Assembly (NCBI GenBank): GCA_037952775.1
Contig: JBANAY010000003.1
Span: 26,474,001-26,538,000 of the forward strand
DNA: 64,000 nt
Reading direction: 5' to 3'
Origin: Clonostachys chloroleuca
Lineage: Eukaryota; Ascomycota; Sordariomycetes; Hypocreales; Bionectriaceae
The notes beneath the pieces were generated by a model. The model was not told the DNA's origin, did not search any database, and worked only from the letters and a program-made list of their open reading frames with translations. The position numbers were made by a program, and so were the translations under genes. Below, in pieces: positions 1 to 10,685 of this stretch (position 1 is its first letter; every line of letters starts with the position of its first letter).

Positions 1-654
1 CGTCCTCTTTTCATTGGAATCGTTTCGTTGCTTTCTAGGGTCAGCATATGAATTTAGGGTTGGGTGGCACTATTAATCTAGGGATTATTGCATGGGCCGG
101 TACGTTACGACAATATAGACTTGGACGGGGCTGCCTTATGTTATGATCGGAATGACTTTATAGATTTACCCAATTACTTCATAATTGACCTTATTTGCTT
201 CACGGCTTCTCAACAATTGACACCAGATCTGCACATTGGTGATTCAAGGTTCACGATGAGAGAGACACTTCAGGAAATCCACCAATCGACCATACGAGGT
301 GAACAATTCGAGATAGTAAAATACACGCTCTAATATACCTTCCAATGAGCATGCAGATAGATACGCGGGAAACCCGAACACGGCATGCGCCGATGGAAAG
401 GCGGGTTGCCTCGTCACCACTCTCAAACAGCTGCCTCGCCCTCACGTGGGAAGGCAGCTGATAAGGCTGACAACTCCCTCTTTGTCCTCCCCAACACCAT
501 CCACCGCTCAGTAGCATCCGGAAACGGCCTTCACACTTCTCCCCAAGATTCCCCCAGTCACCGCCCAACCCTTTTCTAAAGATGGTCAGCGCTGTGGCTA
601 CTGCCTCTCCAAGCCCCACCCCCATCTCGCCGAACCACCCTCATCGTCATCGCC
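1..654. other. 5' flank, no gene seen
   Basis: No convincing coding region. An 81-codon frame at 88-333 has no family resemblance that I recognise and overlaps equally short frames on the other strand. The last about 150 bases are C/T-rich, as expected for the leader of the gene that starts at 655. Confidence 0.5.
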
Positions 655-1482
655 ATGTCCGACAACGGTAGAGAGCCCCAGGCGCATCGGCAGCAGCAAC
701 AATCACCACAACCCATCACCCACGGCTCCTACCATGACGACCCGGACGCCGCCGCCGCTGCCCTCGAGGCCCCCCGCTTCGAGCCAATCTTCACCCTCCT
801 GACCAACTCGTCCACAAACGAGACCATCCACCCACGCGTCCGCTACCTCTTCGCCGACGACGACCCCTCGTCCATCATCGCCCACGAGGCAGACCACGAC
901 GCCGACACCTCCTCTCCCGGCGCCCCTCACCGCACCCTCGTCGTCGACCTCGCCCCCCGCGACCCCTCCTCCACCACCACCACCGGCACAACCGCGAACA
1001 ACTGGTCCGTCTCCTGGGCGGCCAGCCTGAGTCCCGACTTCGCCATCACAGATTCCCACCTCCTCCCCATGCAGCAGGGTGACCACCCCGACACAACAAC
1101 CACAGCCAGCCCCGCCGCCCACAATGCCTCCTCCTCCCCCAACGGCGGCCTAATGCTCCGCATCGACGGCGTCGAGCGCGAGCCAGTCGACGTGAGAGGT
1201 GGCGGCGGCGGGCGCTCAGCAAGCAGCAGCAACAGCCTGCCGGGCAGCAGCGGCTCGGCGGCCGGCGGCCGCGAGGACGTCGAGGCCCTGGTGGACGACT
1301 TCAGGCGCCGCATGGGCGTGCTGAAAAAGGTCGTCGGCGAGGGCGAGCGGCGCAGAGAGGCCGTCCGCGCGCAGGAGCGGCACGAGCATGAACACCTGCC
1401 AGAGGGAGCCGCTGGCAGCCCGGCTCTGGATGCGGACGCGGAGGGGGTCGGGGAGCATGATCACATGAGGGATAGCGGATAA
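655..1482 (+). CDS. conserved fungal protein of unknown function, 275 aa
   Basis: A single uninterrupted frame of 275 codons from an ATG in good context (preceded by CGCC) to TAA. I do not recognise a named domain. The N-terminal third holds an ordered-looking segment (about residues 40-70, with RFEPIFTLL and HPRVRYLF) and a second one around WSVSWAASLSPDF. Between them are low-complexity Thr/Ser/Pro/Gly stretches. Near the C-terminus a charged helix (EALVDDFRRRMGVLKKVVGE, about residues 210-230) could be a coiled coil. The pattern of short conserved blocks in disordered linkers recalls uncharacterised proteins widespread in Sordariomycetes, but that is memory, not a search. GC content is very high, including a Gly run encoded by GGC repeats. 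No signal peptide or membrane segment is visible, so a cytosolic or nuclear location is likely. Function unknown. Confidence 0.75.
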   Translation: MSDNGREPQAHRQQQQSPQPITHGSYHDDPDAAAAALEAPRFEPIFTLLTNSSTNETIHPRVRYLFADDDPSSIIAHEADHDADTSSPGAPHRTLVVDLAPRDPSSTTTTGTTANNWSVSWAASLSPDFAITDSHLLPMQQGDHPDTTTTASPAAHNASSSPNGGLMLRIDGVEREPVDVRGGGGGRSASSSNSLPGSSGSAAGGREDVEALVDDFRRRMGVLKKVVGEGERRREAVRAQERHEHEHLPEGAAGSPALDADAEGVGEHDHMRDSG

Positions 1483-2217
1483 GGACGATGGCAAAGCTGG
1501 CGGGTTACTCGCCTAGTCTACAGAACATCATGCGATGCCGCCTTTGTGTAAGTTTTGGGTTCTACAGTTTTGGTAATGAATCAATCCTCGCCTCCCATCC
1601 TGACCGCGAAAGGAAGTGCGACTTGGGATCGGGATACGGCTACGACGATGGTCTAGGACGAGGATTGAAGCAGTTGCGGCGCAGGTCTTACTACAATACC
1701 ATTATTGCATTTGGCGTTTCCGGAATAATAAAGAATCCTTGATTTCGGCTTTTTGTTTAACATCAGATAGATAGCATCAAGGACAAGGCAGCGCGACTAT
1801 TGAGAATCGATATGATTAAAAAGAAGTAGTATCCAGCGCCCAAAATGCAATCAACTCCTATAATAAAGGGAAAGACAACGTGTGTGCATGCCCAACAAAC
1901 GCAGAATGCCAATCCAAAGCAATCGTCCCACAATAGAAAAATGAAAAGGAAAAGGGTTGAGAAAAGGAAAAGTCCGAAGAGACAGCTTGAAAAATATCCT
2001 GATATGTCCAAGCTTTTTTTATTCTTCTGTGGAATTTTGACCCAACCTGCCAAAACCACAGGGTCCAAAGAAATAAACCAGCTAGGAACCTGAACGCAGA
2101 GGTCTATCGGTAGTCATGAAGAAAAGAAGAGATATTTCGGGAGAGAAAGGGTCATGTTTCCAATTCCAAGTGAAGATATGATGGTTGCCGTCGCTCTGAT
2201 TGTCCAAGGGTACACCA
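1483..2217. other. convergent intergenic region
   Basis: Lies between the stop of the upstream gene (+) and the stop of the syntaxin gene (-), so it should hold both 3' UTRs. It is A/T-richer than its flanks, with AATAAA-like runs near 1725 and A-rich stretches at 1920-2010. No coding region seen. Confidence 0.5.
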
Positions 2218-3524
2218 TTACGATGGTAGTTGCGGCAAATGAACTCGATTGCGAAGGGTCTGATCATAATCCGCAAGCGAACGGCCAACGATTCGAGAGT
2301 TGATGGGGAGGGCGCGGACAGGGAGGTCTGGGAATTCTTCAAACAGAGATCGCTTCTGCGACTTCGACCCTCCAAGCTTGCCTTGAACCGCAAGGACGAT
2401 AACGATGATAATGGCGATGACGACCAAGATGGCAACTGTGCAAAATTAGCGATAATCTTAAACCGGCAATACCGGGCGTACTTACGACAAATGAGGGCAC
2501 ACCAGAACTTCTTCCTGCGGGTGGCTCGGGCTGTCTCGACAGCGACACCAATCTCCTTGTTCCCGTGTTCCAGACTCTCCACAACGTCCTCGGCCTTGTG
2601 CTCGATGTCTGTAACCATTTCCTCCTGCTGGACAACAAGAGTGTCCATATCCTGGAAGAGCTGTGAGAGCTCGACCATCTGCTGCTCAATCTTCTGGAGA
2701 GCACGGTGGCGGTCTTGGACTGCACTTAGAGCAGCACGGGCCCGTCCCTGGCGATCGCTCTGCATCAGAGCCTGGCTGAAAACCTGGGCACCGTTTGGGT
2801 CCTCGACGACTTGGCGGATCTGCTCCTCGGTCGCATCGGGTCGAACAATGCGGTACTGGCGGGCCATCTGGTCCTGGGTGCGCTTGCGGAACTGAGACTC
2901 GACGGACTGGTACTGCTGGATGGCGGCCTTGAGTCGGCGATCAACGCGGCTGACCTGGGGCTTGTTCTTGGGTGACTGCGCATCGGGCTTGGACTTGACT
3001 TGGCGTACACGCTCTGTCAGGGACCGGTACAGTGCCATCGTGTCGGTGCTGAGCGAGTCGAGCTGCTGGTTAGCAGTGCTCGAGGCGGAGTTGTCGGCAT
3101 CGTCGAGGGTGCGTTGCTGGAGGACGCGGAGCTGATCTAGGTTCGACTCGACCTGCTCAATGCCGCGATCGATGTCCTTGCACTCGTTGAGGATAGCATT
3201 GGGATCCGCGCGAACCTCGGAGCTGTCTTGGAAAGGGTTGGCGTTGTCTTGGAACGAGTTCATCTCGTAACCTGAACCTTGGGGATTGTTAATCAGTATG
3301 TTCTCCTCACCGGCCATTGAAGTCGGCTGACTTACCACCGCCTCCGTATGGGTTGTACTCAGTGCCATGGCTATCACCACCAGGTATCTGGTTGTAATTG
3401 CCGCCCCGGTTGTATCTGTCGCGCGCCTGTCAGCCAAACCTGATTGTCCACGTTGCGTCTAGTCGAGGCCATGCTAGAGACGACTGGCGAAATGGACGTA
3501 CCCGTACTGTTGATTTTCGTTCAT
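2218..3524 (-). CDS. SSO: plasma-membrane syntaxin (Sso1/2-type t-SNARE), 370 aa
   Basis: Four exons on the minus strand: 3524-3502, 3415-3336, 3277-2486 and 2435-2218. All donors and acceptors are GT/AG and the phases agree, giving 370 residues. The N-terminus is Gly/Asn-rich (MNENQQYGYNRGG). An Habc-type helical region follows (DIDRGIEQVESNLDQLR onward), then the t-SNARE helix (about residues 225-285, with QDMDTLVVQQEEMVTDIEHK) and one membrane anchor (LAILVVIAIIIVIVLAV, about residues 299-315). Known role of the family: Q-SNARE at the plasma membrane that pairs with SNAP-25/Sec9 and Snc for exocytosis, which matters at hyphal tips. Odd point: members of the family normally stop a few residues after the anchor, whereas this frame runs on for about 55 residues (KLGGSKSQKRSLFEEFPDL and beyond). 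Either the tail is real and extracytoplasmic or a further intron was missed. The family call is firm; the last 55 residues are not. Confidence 0.92.
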
Positions 3525-5403
3525 GATTAGCAAATTTATCAATACAAAGAAATATCATGAGAAGTGGGAAATAATTGAGGAGTGAAGCTGCGCGAAGGGC
3601 CGCCTAGTAGAGGAGCTGGTGGCATTTACATGGGTCGCAGGATCCTCATCGATAGATGAAACAGTATTAGGGGTAGGAGGGTATAATGCGAGACAGTAGA
3701 CTTACACTCATGGTTGCAGTGTGTTTGGGGGCTGTTGGGTCGTCCGGAGTGTCAAGGAAAACTAGAAAGATGCAGAACGTGTCTGGACCTTTTGGCACAC
3801 GGCGTATCGAGGTCACGAATAAGCCACTGAATGGATGAAAGAGCAAAGAAATTTGATGATGACCGCCTTGATTAAAAGGAGAGGGATGAACGGAAAGGCA
3901 GGGTCCCGCCACAGACGGAGTGAGCAGGGGTTATTCTCCTACCCCAGCAATGCAATGGGCGATGGAGACAGCTTGCCTACCAACACCCACATATGGCCTA
4001 CAAATGCGGAAGGGATCCAATACACAGACAATAGTAGCAGCCGCAGGCATGCTAAAGTCCTCTTGCAGCCGCAGCCGTGGTCTAGGTCCTTACGCACTCG
4101 ATTGGGCTGAGCAGCGGCGTTGGCTAGACGCAGATAGTCGCCGTCGTAGCAAAGTCAGCGGTGGCCTAGGCTGACCACCAGAATCCGTCAGTGATGGAAT
4201 GTACCTGCTCGTAACTTGGCCACTAACGTTGCAGGTCTCTCCTGCTTTGGTCGTCCCGAACCCCATGCACTGCTCCAGGATGGTCTCCGTGTTTCTTAAG
4301 CGTACCTCGAGAAGCGCAAGGATGGCGGTGGTTGACCGAGTCCGAGACTCGCCAGCCAGCCGATGCAAACCAGCGCAATCCAGGCGCCAGCAGAGCTGAT
4401 TCGATATGCAGTGTGTACCAGCCGGTACCTTTGCGCCCTACACACCTCTCCCTCTCGCGCTTAGAATGGAAAACAGCCTGGTGGGCAGCGTCTCCACCAG
4501 AATGGACCCTTGGCGATTGGCTAGCACCTAAGAAGGTTGTTTCAGCGCAAAGCCTCAACGACCCATGATCTGGCGCCTAGGTCTCAAGCTTTCAGTAGCA
4601 CAGCGCCCACCGTCGATCAGACCTTGCTTGCGAGCATGGGCTGTTCCCGACTGCTCTGAATGTGAGGTGCCCGGTCTCAGTCGAGCAACATCTTCCGAAC
4701 CCACGGTCGACACGATAAACCAATCACCCTCCCACCTCCACCTCCAAATGGGATCTAAAATAGCACCAAACGGAAACTGGTGTGCTGCTGACCGCAGAGT
4801 ATATGCAGTGCCTACGTAGTGCAAAACTGGCAATGGATCACTGTTCTATTTTTTCCTCAGCTGTGATGTAAGCAGCCTAACTCTGCCAACGAAAAGCTGT
4901 CACCCCACCCACTTCTGGGCTCAACCCCCGAACCCGAGAGGAGCAGACCATAACACTGACAAGGATACACCCAACTGATCAATGCATAGTGCATTTACCT
5001 AGGGCCTCGATGTAGAGAAACCATGGTAGCACGGACGAAATTTATATATCTATCTGATCGCCCGAAATTCGGATCTTCGCAAAATTTATTCCAGGAACTG
5101 CCCTACAGCAACCCATGGCGGCTTGAGACATGGAAGACCAGACTTCAAATCCCAGCCACTGTGCTCGTTGCGAGTGAGACTACCTAACTAGAGCTAGCCT
5201 GATTCAAGGCCCCCAATCCCAGCGACCGTCAGCAAACATTCAAGGGAAGACATACTCTTTTCGAGGCGATGGAAGCCAGCCCAGAGCACTGTACGTAATG
5301 CTTGTCGAAGGATGCAGACTGCAGAGTACCATTTCAGCATCATACCCCGAACTATATGTCCGCTTGGTAACCTCTGCCGATGCAACCTAATCCCATGTCC
5401 AAC
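3525..5403. other. syntaxin upstream region, no gene seen
   Basis: About 1.9 kb between the syntaxin start and the MEMO stop, which are on the same strand. It should hold the syntaxin promoter and 5' UTR and the MEMO 3' end. Only short overlapping frames on both strands are present and none resembles a known protein. Confidence 0.5.
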
Positions 5404-6439
5404 TCACAGGACGGCATATGCAGAGACGTAGCTGACACTCGACTCCCTGGGCGACTTGACAAGTTGGCTTCGCTGATACTGGACGATTTTGAACTTGCCT
5501 TCTCCATTGGCGTCCTGCTCATTACGAATATGCTCCAGCCCTGCCATAGCCACCCCAATTGGATGCCGGCCACAGACCGTGTTTCCTGTTAATTTTAGGT
5601 TGTCAACGAATGCATCGTGGCTCCCGCTCTCCACGGCGTCCATAGCAGCTTCGTCGATGAGACGGACTGTCTCATGGATGGGCGGTCCTACCGGGGCTGG
5701 CTCATTCCTCCGTAGATTTCTCAAGTTAGAAGTGTCGTTGTCAGGCGAATAAACCATGTAGCTAAAGTGAGCACCCCAGTGACAAAAGTCTGAGCTGATG
5801 ATGAATGCATTCTCTGGGTCCTTGAGGTAGGGAACAAACGCAGTCGCGGCTTGCTTCTCTTCGGCCCGGTCATTGTCACCAATCAGGATGGGGACAATAG
5901 GTGGGAACTTGTCAGGCGATCCAAAGGTTTTCTTCAGAGTCTTGTAGATGTATGGGGTGTGCATTTCAAGCGAGTGCTCGTCGGCATCCCGCTGTGGGGG
6001 GATCGTGTCGAAGCGGCCCGCTTGCCTGACAGCATCTATAGCCTCTCGGTCGACGACAAGGTCGCCGAATGGCGTGGCATACTTCCCAAATGTGGTTACC
6101 GCGCAGCCGGATAGATAGTATGTGTGGGATGGACCAAGGAGGAAGATTCGCTTGGCCTTGCTGAGGTCGAGACAGCTGTAAGCCCAGGCGGCACAGGGTC
6201 CAGAGTAGTCAAAGCCCGCATGTCTGGCCCAGCATGTCAACATATGGTTGCTTTTTATTCATTCTTGGAGAGGGGTAATGAACGCACGGGGCAATGATTA
6301 TTCTTGCTCCCGGTACGGGGAGTGCAGCGCCGTCAATATTTGCAGGAACATCCCCAAGGTATTCGTCAAGCTGTTCCTCGAGCTCCTTGGGGTCCCTCAC
6401 GTACCAACTACCGGCCTTGGTTGCTGGTCGAGTAGCCAT
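5404..6439 (-). CDS. MEMO1-family protein, 323 aa
   Basis: Two exons: 6439-6288 and 6223-5404. The intron (GTGCGT...CCAG) falls inside a codon, and joining restores the family signature IIIAPHAGFDYSGPCAAWAY. Total 323 residues, close to the usual size of MEMO proteins (about 300). Other conserved blocks are FLLGPSHTYYLSGCA, EHSLEMHTPYI, PIVPILIGD, IISSDFCHWG, GRHPIGVAMAG and the C-terminal SVSYVSAYAV. MEMO proteins share the fold of class III extradiol dioxygenases (LigB). The His residues in HAG, PSH, EMH and FCHWG sit where the metal-binding residues of that fold lie; a role in redox or copper handling has been proposed for animal MEMO1. The start at MATRPATKAGSWY matches the usual N-terminus of fungal members; a longer upstream frame lacks such support. 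No signal peptide, so cytosolic. Family call firm, physiological role in fungi uncertain. Confidence 0.93.
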
Positions 6440-8847
6440 TTCACAAGCTGATGCGTGGAGATGAGACAGGGTGTGAGGGGCGAGTATCGGGTTTATCTCC
6501 GATGATCTACTGGGAATCAGAATGATGGACTCAAGGTTGCAACTCCTCTTGATGGTATGGATTAGGTAGCAGGCAAGTGTAGGGAGCAGGTAGAGAGCAC
6601 CGCCCACGCCAAAACCCCACCACAGCTCAGGTCATCATTCTATCAGTGATGCGGGGTCCAGTAAGAGCTCCAGCGCACTGACGCCCCGCCGCCTTCCCTA
6701 TTGCACCACCAAGCCTTATTGCACCGGGGCGGACGAATAACCTCAGATCCGAGTCCGTCCCTGGCTGCAGCCACACCTTTTGCGACGCGCCTCGGCGGAG
6801 TTCTAGGCACATCCTTTGCCAGTGTTGCGCACGCTACCGATACCAAAGTACAAATATCCATGCGAGGAGAGGGGATAATATTACGATTGACATCAGGTAG
6901 CATATAGCTCATGAGCTCATACTCGGGAAAAGAAGACCTATCAAGCAGCACTTGGAACCAATGGCTAAAAAAAGACCAGGTGGGCACTGCCGCGTAACTA
7001 CCTAAACCAATGCCAGTGGAGCTCGGACAACCCAGGTCGATCCAAACTCGCGTTGATTTGAGGATAGTCCAACTAATAAGCTTGAACAGGGACAAGTGCA
7101 CAGGATTCGGAAGACATGCATAACATAGGAACAAGATTGAAACCCTAGAATCCTTCTTGCCGGTTTAGCATCGGTATTGGGGGGCGAATACAGTGTGAGC
7201 AAGTCATCTTTTCTGATCAGCCTTACAACTTGGTGTCAGCAATGTCAAGGTGGGGATACGAGCTCTAAGCCAAAGGTGCTGGGAGACATGACTACAATGC
7301 TGAGGGAGGATTAAATCAACGTAATCCAGAACAAGCAACGAAGTGTCACGAACCAACACAACAGTATTCCCACAATTATCCAACCAACACCTAGCATATG
7401 AGCAAGCTGTCACGATCCGGCGATTCCATCATCCTGACACCCATATAGGGTAGGCAACCAGCGTGCTATCGGAGGCCGATGCTTGGCAACAGTTACCAGC
7501 GATGACACCTTCTGCGTTATTATCATGTTGTCATGCATTAGTTGTAACATAGCTACGTAATGCAGACAAATGTCCTGTATAGAGTGAGGTGAGATGCGCT
7601 GAATCACCGATCATAGCCGCAAAGCAGACATGCGGCGGCTGCAGTGACTAGAAAGAAGAGCAGATCGTCGAAGCACAAAAAATCGCCCCCAGCTCGTCCG
7701 GTTTGCAGTCTCTTCGGGCTTCGCTTATTAATCAGGTAGCTTCTTGGTTTCTTCTCTCATTTTTTTTCCTCCAGTCTGATTTTCACGGGCTGATGGCAGG
7801 CAAGTAGCTAATCTAAGTGCTTGCATGCAAGGTCGTAACCTGAGTTAAAAGGAGACTAGTGCAGGCTCCCAATCGATCGGGTTGGCTCCTGGCAGACCCG
7901 ATTGCGGGTCCAGAGTTGAGCTTGTTGATCATTGATGATTCGTCCTGAATGCTCCATTTTCCAACCCGAACAAGAGAAGCTATTTGCGAAGACGACAAAC
8001 AATGGGGAAGGGGTTCATCTGCCGCCACCCAGTCAATATAAGTGCGACAGTCTGTTCCGATGCTTGTATCGTAACGCCGAGCCGGTTTTCCAGTTAAGTC
8101 CCTGCGTTTGTGTCTTAGAGCACCCGCAATGTTCGCCTGGCGTCGGTGGAGGTTGTATTTTCAGATACCCATCGGGACTTGGAAGCTGGTGCTGGAGAAT
8201 CTCCGCCATTGTTCTAACCACAGGACCCAGCTCCAACAATGCCGGCGACAACGTGGAGATCTTTGTGTGCCACCCGGCGACCTGTTCGCCTTTGATGAAA
8301 GAATGGAACATTTCGTATATTAAAGTGGAGAAGACTTCAAGCAAAAGCAGGGCAACAGCAGGGGGTCAGGGACCTACCGAGGGCCTGTAGCACAGAGCAG
8401 CCGCAGAATGAGAGCAGTAATATGACAAGATGATGCTTGTCTCACATCTGAGCAAGCAAGCGTGCTACCATCAACCACACGGTTTAACACATCCCTCTCC
8501 CTAGCAAGACAAAGCGCGTTGTGTAGTCTATGAGCGTGCAGCCTCCTTCATTCCCGTAAAGTCGTTACGTAGTAAACTCTCCATCGGCTGGAATTAACTC
8601 TTAGTCACCCCGCCCATCGGGGGGCGACTACCACAACAGTCGACGGGACCCCAAATATTTCCTTCTCCTTCCTCCGCCATCGTTGATTGTCTCCCTCGCC
8701 ACCTTCCATTTCGACATTGTCCCCAACTCCCGCACGCCTGCTCAACTGTAGGGAACGCAGCTAACGCAAGCATAAGTCTCACGGCGTGGGACTGACCACT
8801 GCTCTCGCTTTGCGCGCCCTGTTTGCTGCCTTTGGGCCGATTCCAAG
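6440..8847. other. divergent intergenic region MEMO / zinc transporter
   Basis: About 2.4 kb between divergently transcribed genes. Only short frames on both strands, none recognisable. The last about 250 bases (8590-8847) are C/T-rich and probably contain the leader of the zinc transporter. I did not recognise a zinc-response element. Confidence 0.5.
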
Positions 8848-10685
8848 ATGTGGTCCAAGAGTACCCGGATCAAGGTGATGATCGTCATTGACACGGCGTT
8901 CTTCCTCCTTGAACTTGTCACCGGTTTCCTCGCCCATTCGCTTGCTCTGACTGCCGATGCCTTCCACATGGTGCGATTCCCTGGCCATCCTTTTGACGTG
9001 TTCGCATACTGACGGTTATTCAGCTCAATGATATCATCTCACTGGCAATCGGTCTTTGGGCAGTGGTTGCTTCGCAAAAGGCCACCACTGATGAATTCAC
9101 CTTTGGAGTAAGTCTCCATTTGACCCTAATTATTCCTCTTTGCTCCGAGCTGACAGGTGTATCATAGTGGGTTCGAGCCGAGATCCTCGGAGCCTTCTTC
9201 AATGCCGTCTTCCTTATCGCGCTTTGCGTTTCCATCATCCTCGAAGCGCTGACCCGATTCGTCGAGCCACCCGAGATCAATAACCCCAAACTCATGCTGA
9301 TTGTTGGATCTGCCGGATTGTTCTCCAACCTCGTCGGCTTCTTCGTCCTCGGAGGGCATGGCCATGGCCACTCCCACGGTGACGATCACGACCACGACCA
9401 CGGCGATCATGCGCACGGTCATTCCCACGGAGGGGAGCGAGACATCGAGGCTGAGGCGGCGGACGAGTACGGTAGTGTCGGCGATGTCCTCCCTGAAGTA
9501 ATCGTTCGAAGGGCAACTGCCTGTGGCAAGAGAACAAGCTCCGATAATGCCGATGTAGCTAGGCGCATTCGTTTCGGCGGGGAGACATCTCGGCGGGATG
9601 ATTCGAACACTAGAGGAAGCCGAACATCTGCCCAGTCCAGAGGAAGGGATAGACGCCATTCCAGTAAGTCTGGGCATTCGCGCTTCACCAGCATCGAGGA
9701 CATGAGCATCCATCCCGCAAGTTTCCGCCAGGAGATCATCTCAGCATCCATGCCATCCGGGGTTGACGCCAGCGAGAGCGAGGTTGATGATGAAACGACC
9801 CAATTCGACGAGCAGGACGCGAATGAAGAGTCGCCTCTGCTTCGAGATGCCAAGGGCAGCCACGGCACACTCTCTGCTGCACCTCACGGCCACAGCCACA
9901 ACCACGGAAAGCGCCCGCGCCGCGATTCGAGTGTTCATATCGGCCACAACCACACTCTTCCAAGCAAGCCTGCCAAGAGTGGTGGGCACGGTCACAGCCA
10001 TGGCGACATGGGCATGAACGCCATGGTCCTACACGTCATCGGTGATGCTCTTGGAAACATTGGTGTCATGGCTACTGCTCTTATCATCTGGCTTACTGAT
10101 TGGCCTGGCAAGCTGTATGCCGACCCTGCCGTGTCATTGTTCATTACCGCCATCATTCTCAAGACATCGATCCCTTTGACTCGCGCAACCTCCAAGGTTC
10201 TACTACAGGCGACACCAGAGCACATTTGCATTCAAGACATCAGGCAAGATATCGAAGCCCTACCTGGTGTCATCAGCTGCCACCATATCCATGTCTGGCA
10301 GCTCTCCGATACCAAGGTGGTTGCCAGTATGCATGTTCAGGTTTCCTTCCCAATCGACTCCCACTGTGGTGAGAAGTATATGCAGTTGGCAAAACGGGCT
10401 CGCAAGTGTCTCCATGCGTTTGGTATTCACAGTGCTACTATTCAGCCCGAGTTCTGTCTTGACCAGAAACACCAACACGCTGCTGATGCGGCAGGATTGA
10501 CATTTGACGGTTCGTTAGAGCAGCCCAACCCCGACATTTGCTTGCTCGAATGCGTGGATGACTGCGATGGACCTGGTTGCTGCACGGGATTGGAGTCGTC
10601 TTCTAGAAGTTCGTCGACTCGTCGTGCTAGCGATTCATCACACAGCGCCCACAGTCCTCCTCCTCAAGCACACAACCATTCATAA
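8848..10685 (+). CDS. ZRC1: vacuolar zinc/H+ antiporter, ZRC1/COT1 family (CDF), 574 aa
   Basis: Three exons: 8848-8970, 9024-9107 and 9168-10685, all in phase, giving 574 residues. It is a cation diffusion facilitator with six expected membrane helices. The two zinc-site motifs HxxxD are intact: H40 and D44 in helix 2 (spanning the first intron) and H358 and D362 in helix 5 (LHVIGDALGN). Between helices 4 and 5 lies a very long cytosolic loop (about residues 133-350). It holds a His-rich cluster right after helix 4 (residues about 133-157), a Ser/Arg-rich disordered part, then more His clusters (HGHSHNHG, GHNH, GHGHSHGD). The C-terminal domain has HHIHVWQLSDTKVVASMHVQV, typical of the family. 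Known role: moves Zn(II) (and Co in some members) from cytosol into the vacuole against protons, giving zinc tolerance and storage. The C-terminal tail is Ser/His-rich and also has a Cys-rich stretch (CLLECVDDCDGPGCC). Confidence 0.95.
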
